Shown piece after piece: positions 57,747 through 64,000 of a stretch of 64,000 nucleotides of DNA (positions within the stretch are counted from its first letter, which is position 1; the number at the start of each line of letters is the position of its first letter). Source of the stretch: Geminocystis sp. NIES-3708 (lineage in GTDB: Bacteria > Cyanobacteriota > Cyanobacteriia > Cyanobacteriales > Cyanobacteriaceae); the NCBI RefSeq assembly GCF_001548095.1, contig NZ_AP014815.1, positions 2,665,656 to 2,729,655 on the forward strand. Reading direction: 5' to 3'. The position numbers and the translations under genes are program-made. Under the pieces are notes generated by a model, which was not told where the DNA came from, searched no databases, and was given only the letters and a program-made list of their open reading frames with translations.

Positions 57747-58062
57747 ATTATTTTAATTATATATTTAACCAATGCTTTGATTTGTTTTTGTTCAACATTT
57801 TCAACATGATCATAACGTAATTTGATACACCAACCCTTGTTAAGAGTTAAATTCCCTCTTTCACATTTTGTTACAATAATCTATGATGATTAAATGAGAG
57901 ATAAAAATAAATGTCTGTCACAAGAATTTTCGTGCCTAGAAATATGATAAATTCTAAAATCGGTGTTGTTCAATTAAAACTACACTTACATTGCTTTTTT
58001 TAATAATCCTTGAGAGAAAATTCAAAGGATTCTGAAAGTTTAACTAATATACAAAACCTATT
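57747..58062. other. 316-bp divergent intergenic region cobM/fusA
   Basis: AT-rich and presumably contains promoters for both genes. A 30-codon frame beginning near 57911 has no ribosome-binding site and is not called. No RNA structure was recognised. Confidence 0.6.
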
Positions 58063-60156
58063 ATGACAAAAGATCTCAGTAAATATAGAAATATAGGCAT
58101 TTTTGCTCACGTCGATGCAGGTAAAACGACAACAACAGAAAGAATTCTCAAATTAACTGGTAAAATTCATAAAATTGGCGAAGTACACGATGGTGCAGCT
58201 ACCACTGACTTCATGGAGCAAGAACAGGAAAGAGGTATTACCATCCAATCCGCCGCTACAAGCTGTTTTTGGAAAGATCATCAATTCAATGTTATTGATA
58301 CTCCCGGACACGTTGACTTTACAATTGAAGTGTATCGTTCTCTCAAAGTTCTTGATGGTGGTATCGGTGTATTCTGTGGCTCTGGTGGAGTTGAACCTCA
58401 ATCAGAAACAAACTGGCGTTATGCTAACGATTCTAAAGTAGCTCGTATTATCTACGTTAATAAACTTGATCGAACTGGGGCAGATTTCTACCGTGTTGTT
58501 AAACAAGTTAAAGAAATTTTAGCCGCCGAACCTTTAGTCATGGTATTACCCATCGGTGTAGAAACTGAATTTAAAGGGGTAGTTGATTTATTAACTCGTA
58601 AGGCTTGGATTTGGGATGATTCTGGTGATCCTTTTGCTTACACCATTGAAGATGTACCCGAAGACATGAAAGACGATGTGGAAGTGTATCGTGAACAGTT
58701 AATCGAAATGGCGGTACAACAAGACGATGATTTAATGGAAAAATATCTCGAAGGCGAAGAAATTGCTATTGATGATATTAAACGTTGTATCCGTAAAGGC
58801 ACTCGTGATCTAGCTTTCTTCCCTACCTATTGCGGTTCTTCCTTCAAAAACAAAGGGGTACAATTAATTTTGGACGCTGTAATTGACTATTTACCTGATC
58901 CTACTGAAGTTAACCCTCAACCTATTACTGATATTGAAGGTAATGAAACTGGAGAATTTGCCATTGTCGATGCGAATGAACCTTTACGTGCTTTAGCTTT
59001 CAAAATTATGGATGATCGCTATGGTGCTTTAACCTTCACTCGTATTTATTCTGGGGTATTAAGTAAAGGTATGACCATTTTAAATACCGCTACGGGTAAA
59101 ACTGATCGAATTGGTCGTTTAGTGGAAATGCACGCTAATGATCGTATTGAGATTGAATCGGCTCAAGCTGGTGATATTGTCGCTATTGTGGGTATGAAAA
59201 ATGTGCAAACTGGTCACACTTTATGTGATCCTAACAATCCTGCAACCCTTGAACCGATGGTATTCCCTGATCCTGTAATCTCGATCGCTATCAAGCCTAA
59301 AAATAAAGGTGGTAACGAAAAAATGGGTCTTGCTCTCAGTAAAATGGTACAAGAAGATCCTTCTTTTTACGTTGAAACCGATCAAGAAAGTGGCGAAACT
59401 ATTATTAAAGGGATGGGTGAATTACACCTCGATATTAAAGTTGATATTCTTAAACGTACTCACGGCGTAGAAGTGGAAGTTGGGAAACCTCAAGTAGCTT
59501 ATCGTGAATCTATTACCAAAGTAGTTAACGATAGTTACACTCACAAAAAACAATCTGGTGGTTCTGGTCAATTTGGACGTATCGACTACACCGTTGAACC
59601 GGGCGAACCGGGTACTGGCTTCCAGTTTGAATCTAAAGTAACTGGTGGTAACGTACCTCGTGAATTTTGGCCTGCGGTACAAAAAGGCTTCCAAGCTAGT
59701 ATTGTTAAAGGTGTCTTAGCTGGTTTCCCCTGTGTTGACTTAAAAGTCACTTTAACAGATGGTGCATTTCACGCTGTGGACTCTAGTGCCATCGCCTTTG
59801 AAATTGCTGCCCGTGCGGGTTATCGTCAATCTATTCCTAAAGCTGGTCCTCAATTATTAGAACCTATTATGAATATTGATGTTTTCACTCCTGAAGATCA
59901 CATGGGAGATGTAATTGGTGATCTTAACCGTCGTCGTGGGATGATTAAATCTCAAAGCACAACTCCTATGGGTGTAAGAATCAAAGCCGAAGCACCTTTG
60001 AGTGAAATGTTCGGTTATATTGGTGATTTAAGAACCATGACTTCTGGACGTGGTCAATTCTCCATGGAGTTTGATCATTATGCACCTTGTCCTAAGAATG
60101 TAGCTGATGAAGTTATTAAAGAAGTTAAAGAGCGGGAATTAGCGGCGGCTAAATAA
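58063..60156 (+). CDS. fusA: Elongation factor G, cyanobacterial second paralogue
   Basis: A 697-residue translational GTPase. It has the P-loop [15 protein letters not shown], switch [19 protein letters not shown] and NKLD (NKxD). Domains II to V are complete, ending with [13 protein letters not shown]. The variant sequence [41 protein letters not shown] differs from the canonical EF-G (GVQPQSETVWRQA). I recall it as the second EF-G type in many cyanobacteria, in addition to the str-operon fusA. No rpsL, rpsG or tuf genes adjoin it, in line with that view. The product could be specialised in translocation or recycling. Confidence 0.93.
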   Translation: MTKDLSKYRNIGIFAHVDAGKTTTTERILKLTGKIHKIGEVHDGAATTDFMEQEQERGITIQSAATSCFWKDHQFNVIDTPGHVDFTIEVYRSLKVLDGGIGVFCGSGGVEPQSETNWRYANDSKVARIIYVNKLDRTGADFYRVVKQVKEILAAEPLVMVLPIGVETEFKGVVDLLTRKAWIWDDSGDPFAYTIEDVPEDMKDDVEVYREQLIEMAVQQDDDLMEKYLEGEEIAIDDIKRCIRKGTRDLAFFPTYCGSSFKNKGVQLILDAVIDYLPDPTEVNPQPITDIEGNETGEFAIVDANEPLRALAFKIMDDRYGALTFTRIYSGVLSKGMTILNTATGKTDRIGRLVEMHANDRIEIESAQAGDIVAIVGMKNVQTGHTLCDPNNPATLEPMVFPDPVISIAIKPKNKGGNEKMGLALSKMVQEDPSFYVETDQESGETIIKGMGELHLDIKVDILKRTHGVEVEVGKPQVAYRESITKVVNDSYTHKKQSGGSGQFGRIDYTVEPGEPGTGFQFESKVTGGNVPREFWPAVQKGFQASIVKGVLAGFPCVDLKVTLTDGAFHAVDSSAIAFEIAARAGYRQSIPKAGPQLLEPIMNIDVFTPEDHMGDVIGDLNRRRGMIKSQSTTPMGVRIKAEAPLSEMFGYIGDLRTMTSGRGQFSMEFDHYAPCPKNVADEVIKEVKERELAAAK

Positions 60157-60248
60157 TAATGAGGAATGAGGAATGAGCAATTAAGAAAATTCTCTTCCTC
60201 TCCTCTTTTCTTATTCTCCTCAAACCTAGGTTCGATATAAAATATAGA

Positions 60249-60373
60249 TGATGACTAACTTGGAAAATAGTTAGATCGAGCTTTTTATGAATGAGTAAAA
60301 TTCTCTCAAAAAAGTACAAATATTGAGAATTTTTCTGTCTGTTCTATGTTTATGATTTTTCTTCTATTGAACG
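60249..60373 (+). repeat. Degenerate interspersed repeat family R, copy 3
   Basis: Contains TGACTAACTTGGA, TGAATGAGTAAAA, TTCTCTCAAAAAAGTACAAA, TATTGAGAATTTTTC and GATTTTTCTTCTATTGAAC, aligning to the copies at 33921 and 56797. It sits between the convergent fusA and pentapeptide genes. Confidence 0.6.
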
Positions 60374-60381
60374 GAATTTTC

Positions 60382-61341
60382 TTAAGGATGAATTGAACCG
60401 TCGGGCATTGTTGTTCCCTTAAGATTAACTCCATTTAAGGCACTATTGCGTAAATTTGCACCTTTTAAGTCTGCTGATAATAAAAAAGCGTCAATCATAC
60501 TCGCACGATGTAAACAGGCTTCCACTAAATTAGTTTTTTCCAATAAAGCGTAATTGAAAATACAGTTTTTTAAATTAGTATCTTTTAAATTCGCTTCTCG
60601 AAGATTTGCACCCCAAAAAATAATCCTATTTTTACTAGATAATTTGATATTTAATTCTGATAGTTTTACTTGATTAACATTGGTATTGCGTAAAACTGCT
60701 CCTGTAAAATTTGCTCCTCGAAGGTTGGCTTTTTCCAAATTCGCTCCTTGTAAAATAGTTTCACTTAAATCGGCATTACGAAGTTGAGTGTTTGATAAAT
60801 TTGCACGATTCAAATTAGCTTCTGTTAAGTCACAACCTTCCATATTTGCCTCTGATAAATCGGCATGAGAAAAATCTGAACCTGTTAAATTAATTCCACT
60901 TAAATCTGCACCTTTTAAGTCTGCACGATTAAAATTAGCCCCTACAAAATTAGCTCCTGTTAAATTGCAATTTTGTAAGTTAGCGTAACTGAAATTAGTG
61001 TTGGCTAGGGAAGATTTATTTAGATTTCCATAACTTAAATTTGCACGAGTAAGATTTGCACCATTAAGATTTACCCAACTTAAATCAGCATAACTAAGAT
61101 CGGCATTACTTAAGTTAACACCGATTAATTTCGCACTAATAATACGAGTATGAGTTAAATCTGCTCGACTAAAATTTGCACCACTAAAGTCACTACCGCT
61201 TAAATTTGCCCAATTCAAATCGGCTCTAGTAAAATCAATTTGAGTTAAATTAGCTTGAATTATATCTTCTCTGGATAAATCAACTTGACTAAAATCTTTT
61301 TGTCCTTGATCATATAATCTGAGCATTTCATCAGCGTTCAT
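60382..61341 (-). CDS. Pentapeptide-repeat protein, 319 residues
   Basis: After MNADEMLRLYDQGQKDFSQVDLS the protein is almost wholly A(N/D)LXX pentapeptides, for example DLRGADLSG-type coils, with one break near residues 205-220 (KLSSKNRIIFWG) that probably forms a loop between two beta-helix segments. It has no signal peptide. The start MNADEMLRLY at 61341 is typical of cyanobacterial pentapeptide proteins; an upstream in-frame ATG at 61386 adds 15 hydrophobic residues. Function is unknown. Unlike the 6.8-kb pentapeptide gene, its coils are not perfect DNA repeats, so it is older or under stronger constraint. Confidence 0.85.
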   Translation of the reverse strand: MNADEMLRLYDQGQKDFSQVDLSREDIIQANLTQIDFTRADLNWANLSGSDFSGANFSRADLTHTRIISAKLIGVNLSNADLSYADLSWVNLNGANLTRANLSYGNLNKSSLANTNFSYANLQNCNLTGANFVGANFNRADLKGADLSGINLTGSDFSHADLSEANMEGCDLTEANLNRANLSNTQLRNADLSETILQGANLEKANLRGANFTGAVLRNTNVNQVKLSELNIKLSSKNRIIFWGANLREANLKDTNLKNCIFNYALLEKTNLVEACLHRASMIDAFLLSADLKGANLRNSALNGVNLKGTTMPDGSIHP

Positions 61342-61397
61342 ATAGTGAGAAATGAGAGTTAGCAGTGGATAAGATGAAAAATCCAAAAAGTATTGAT

Positions 61398-61715
61398 TTA
61401 AGTTTCTAAAAAATTGCTCAATAATGAATCTAATTGATTTTTTTCTTCTAAGTTATATAAATCATCGCAACCGCCGATATGTTGATTATTAATAAATATT
61501 TGAGGAAGTGTTTTTCTACCATTCGCTCTTTTTGTCATTAATTTTCTGGCATCTTCATTACCATCTATTTTATGTTCTTCAAATTTACATCCTTTCAGCC
61601 ATAATAATAGTTTGGCTTTAATGCAATAAGGACAAGTTTGCCATGTATAAATCTCAACTTTGGCGTTAATATTTGTCGTTTTTTGTCCTAATATTCTACT
61701 AATTAGATTTAACAT
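61398..61715 (-). CDS. grxC: Glutaredoxin 3
   Basis: A 105-residue thioredoxin-fold protein. EIYTWQTCPYCIKAKLLLWLKG carries the CPYC dithiol site, and TLPQIFINNQHIGGCDDLYNLEEKNQLDSLL has the cis-Pro and the GG-C-D glutathione-binding motif. It reduces disulfides using glutathione in the cytoplasm. The first 18 residues precede the conserved strand and may be a short extension. The upstream gene on this strand is the EamA transporter, 69 bp away. Confidence 0.93.
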   Translation of the reverse strand: MLNLISRILGQKTTNINAKVEIYTWQTCPYCIKAKLLLWLKGCKFEEHKIDGNEDARKLMTKRANGRKTLPQIFINNQHIGGCDDLYNLEEKNQLDSLLSNFLET

Positions 61716-61783
61716 TTTAACTTTTTTTCATAACTTTAATTTTATTAAAAACTTAATACTTTATTGATATAATATAATTAATC

Positions 61784-62797
61784 TTAGTCCCTATTTATCA
61801 ATAGTTTTAGTTTAATTTTATCTATATATAAAGTAAACTTTTCTTGGGCAAAAAAATTGTTTATTTGTTCTCTTTGGTTAATTAAATAAATACTAACTAA
61901 AGTTAAGCATACTCCTTGCCATTGTAGATCAGAAAGTGTTTCTTTTAGTAACAAGTTACCAAAGGTAAGGGCAAAAATTGGAGTTAAAAAGGTTAAAGCA
62001 CTTAAGCTGGTTAAATTTCCTTTAGAAGCTAAGAAAAAGAATAAACCATAGGCGATCGCACTGCCAAAAATTGTGGCATAAGCAATGGATAACCATGCAC
62101 TAAAATCTAAATTAACCCATTGAGAAGTTTCAAACTGAAAACTGAGGAGAAATAAAACGAATCCGCCGATAACTAAATGCCAACCTGTAGCCACCACAGG
62201 ATCAACATGACGAGAAATATATGGTATCATCACAGTACCGATCGCCATTGATAAAGAAGCAAGTAACATCAACCATTGTCCATTATCAAATAATCCTTGC
62301 CAACTAAATTCTAAATCGATAAAATTACCTTGCCACCAATTGATAATCAACTCATCAGGTAAGCCAATTAAACTAATACCGATAATACCGATAATTAAAC
62401 CTAACCATCCCCAAAAGCCGATAATTTCTTTAAATAACCAACGAGATAAAATTGCCACCGCTAAAGGCTGAGAATCAATCATTACCGAACCTAAACCAGC
62501 TCCTGTGCGTAATAAACCTTCACCGAGAAATCCTTGAAACATCAACCCATCCACCAAAGAAAATAAGCCTATCCACAGCCATCCTAATGGGGTTATAGGC
62601 TTATATTTACCTAATATCATCGCCACTAATAAGACTAAAATTCCAGCGGGAAATATCCTGATTCCTGCCATAAACAAAGGTGTCGTCTGATGAATAACAC
62701 CTTTCATAGCTACCATAGCTGTACCCCAAAGGAAGAAAGGTGTTATCAAGATAATCGGGGTTAAAAAAAATGAATTATGATTAAATTTGAATTGCAT
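61784..62797 (-). CDS. DMT-superfamily (EamA) transporter
   Basis: A 337-residue inner-membrane protein with about 10 helices and two EamA repeats. Markers include FFLWGTAMVAMKGVIHQTTPLFMAGIRIFPAG near the N-terminus and the second-repeat ASKGNLTSLSALTFLTPIFALTFGNLLL. EamA proteins carry metabolites or amino acids out of or into the cell; substrate is unknown. It is conserved in cyanobacteria and algae by memory. The gene runs in the same direction as grxC. The C-terminal 30 residues after helix 10 are hydrophilic and basic. Confidence 0.88.
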   Translation of the reverse strand: MQFKFNHNSFFLTPIILITPFFLWGTAMVAMKGVIHQTTPLFMAGIRIFPAGILVLLVAMILGKYKPITPLGWLWIGLFSLVDGLMFQGFLGEGLLRTGAGLGSVMIDSQPLAVAILSRWLFKEIIGFWGWLGLIIGIIGISLIGLPDELIINWWQGNFIDLEFSWQGLFDNGQWLMLLASLSMAIGTVMIPYISRHVDPVVATGWHLVIGGFVLFLLSFQFETSQWVNLDFSAWLSIAYATIFGSAIAYGLFFFLASKGNLTSLSALTFLTPIFALTFGNLLLKETLSDLQWQGVCLTLVSIYLINQREQINNFFAQEKFTLYIDKIKLKLLINRD

Positions 62798-63119
62798 TAA
62801 AAAAGAATATGCTTAAAGTTCTTTTATTTGTTACATTTCTTCATCTTAATTGAACTTGAGTGAAAATGATAATTTTCTTAATCATGCTACGAGAATTAAA
62901 TTTAACCAGAGCAGACTAAGACAAGTGGATAAGTGAAAAATTCCCAATATTTGTAGATTATTTTTACATTTTTAAAATAATTTTATTGATTCACACAAAA
63001 TCAGGTTAAAAATGTTGAGCTTTTGAATAAAAGTAGCCAAAATCTTACTTTTTTTCATGTAGTATTTTTAACCCTTGATTTTAAAAGACTTTAGAGTTTT
63101 TTCATAACCTCTATTTGGC
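62798..63119. other. 322-bp intergenic region
   Basis: Between mnmA and the EamA gene on the minus strand. It holds an inverted copy of repeat family R. No gene or RNA was recognised. Confidence 0.6.
62925..62997 (-). repeat. Degenerate interspersed repeat family R, copy 4
   Basis: On the minus strand it reads GTGTGAATCAATAAAATTAT, then TACAAATATTGGGAATTTTT and CACTTATCCACTTGTCTT. It matches the core of copies 1 and 3 and is the only inverted member. Confidence 0.5.
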
Positions 63120-64000
63120 TCAGGATTTTTCGATAATTCCCCCTCCTAAAAGCATCTCACCATGATATAAAACGGCGGCTTGTCCTGGAGTAATACCAAA
63201 TTGTGGCTCATCAAATACTAACTTAACTCGTTGAGTGTCTAAAGGAATGACATTTACCAATTTTGGGGTGCTACGGTATCTAATTTTAGCCTCTGCCTTG
63301 ATGGGGTTTTCAGGCTCAGGGATAGAAACCCAATTCATACGACTAACAATACACTCAGCTTGACCACCTTCATCACGAGTTGCGACAATAACCTGATTCA
63401 TAACAGGATCTAGTTTTACTACATATAAAGGCTCTGCATAAGCGATTCCTAAGCCTTTTCTTTGACCAATAGTGTAATGATGAATCCCTTCATGTTCTCC
63501 TAAAACAGTGCCTTGTAAATCGACAATTTGCCCTTGTTTTGGTTGAATATATTTATCTAAAAAGTGTTTCATCGAACCATGACTTTCAATTAAACATAAG
63601 TCTTGACTATCAGGTTTTTCTGCGGTGGTTAGTTTAAATTTATTCGCCATCGCTCTAGTTTCTGTCTTGGTTTGATACCCTAAAGGTAAAATTAAATGGG
63701 CTAATAATTCTTGGGTAAGATCATACAAAAAATAAGATTGATCTTTAGTATCATCAATGGCTTTTAATAATTGATAGCGATCGCCCTTGGCATCATATTC
63801 GATTCTGCCATAATGTCCTGTAGCGATTTTATCAATACCTAGAGTATTTCTTGCATATTCCAACATGGGCGGAAACTTGACTACACGATTACATTGAGAA
63901 CAAGGTAAAGGAGTAATTCCAGCTTCATAACCAGAAACTAAATAATCAACAATGTAAGTCTGAAAAAGTTCTCGTGTATCTACTACATGATGAGGTATTC
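63120..64000 (-). CDS. mnmA: tRNA-specific 2-thiouridylase MnmA, C-terminal part
   Basis: The gene runs off the right edge with 293 residues visible and no start. It adds sulphur to U34 of Lys, Glu and Gln tRNAs. The visible part begins before [19 protein letters not shown], which holds the first catalytic cysteine region. [30 protein letters not shown] (second catalytic cysteine) and the beta-barrel end [25 protein letters not shown] follow. The frame is open continuously to 64000, so the annotated part is the bulk of a normal gene whose ATP pyrophosphatase start lies outside. Confidence 0.95.
   Translation of the reverse strand, partial: IPHHVVDTRELFQTYIVDYLVSGYEAGITPLPCSQCNRVVKFPPMLEYARNTLGIDKIATGHYGRIEYDAKGDRYQLLKAIDDTKDQSYFLYDLTQELLAHLILPLGYQTKTETRAMANKFKLTTAEKPDSQDLCLIESHGSMKHFLDKYIQPKQGQIVDLQGTVLGEHEGIHHYTIGQRKGLGIAYAEPLYVVKLDPVMNQVIVATRDEGGQAECIVSRMNWVSIPEPENPIKAEAKIRYRSTPKLVNVIPLDTQRVKLVFDEPQFGITPGQAAVLYHGEMLLGGGIIEKS

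Noticed and set aside
57911-58003. 30-codon open frame between cobM and fusA
   Set aside because: It has no ribosome-binding site or recognisable sequence and sits in a divergent promoter region.

Overview
The window is AT-rich chromosome from a unicellular cyanobacterium. Direct support comes from the photosystem II small subunits psb30/ycf12 (9451-9582) and psbM (54581-54685), the cyanobacterial/plastid ycf46 and ycf35 genes, a split RNA polymerase gamma subunit (rpoC1), the ARC6-type division protein ZipN/Ftn2, a CruG-like carotenoid glycosyltransferase, and about 17 copies of the HIP1 octamer GCGATCGC counted by eye. The base composition and the isolated rpoC1 resemble the Geminocystis/Cyanobacterium group, but that placement is an inference.

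Layout. 0-2.4 kb: start of a HAD hydrolase, khpA overlapping rpsP, and an ankyrin-repeat protein. 2.5-9.6 kb: tRNA-His, a DUF4359-like protein, a GT2 glycosyltransferase, the ammonium transporter amt with an NtcA box, an alpha/beta-hydrolase-like protein, a pentapeptide protein with a perfect 15-bp tandem repeat, an aminotransferase, a YkgJ-type protein and psb30. 9.8-20.8 kb: malQ, glnA with a canonical NtcA promoter and a clear terminator, small unknown genes, a renalase-like oxidoreductase, rpoC1, a decayed pseudogene, a zinc-site-less M16 protein and a DUF2854 protein. 21-33.7 kb: a large cyanobacterial protein of unknown function, cimA, a hybrid histidine kinase, uppS, zipN, pdhA and a TPR protein. 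34.5-43.4 kb: a SNF2 helicase, tRNA-Pro(CGG), a two-gene AAA ATPase plus DUF4435/TOPRIM cassette matching the PARIS anti-phage architecture, a probably broken ORF and leuS. 43.6-54.7 kb: znuA-znuC-znuB, tldD, ald, a ribbon-helix-helix gene followed by ycf46 and ycf35, a site-2 protease with CBS domains, a DnaJ protein and psbM. 54.9-64 kb: a B12-binding radical SAM protein, cobM, a second-type EF-G, a pentapeptide protein, glutaredoxin, an EamA transporter and the 3' part of mnmA.

How it fits together. Most genes are single-transcript housekeeping genes, typical of cyanobacteria. Two nitrogen-assimilation genes, amt and glnA, each carry a GTA-N8-TAC NtcA box, so ammonium uptake and its fixation into glutamine are probably co-activated under nitrogen limitation. 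The zinc genes form one operon. The clearest accessory feature is the PARIS-like pair at 37970-40137, beside tRNA-Pro and followed by a decayed ORF.

Intergenic DNA is rich in non-coding repeats. I see at least four families: one with an 18-bp perfect palindrome (27.7 and 46.3 kb), a MITE-like family ending in TATAGCAATCCTAAAT (8.7, 13.1 and 28.1 kb), one with AATTAATTGTA termini (27.9 and 56.7 kb), and a degenerate ~130-160 bp family (33.9, 56.8, 60.3 and 62.9 kb). All alignments were made by eye, with no database search.
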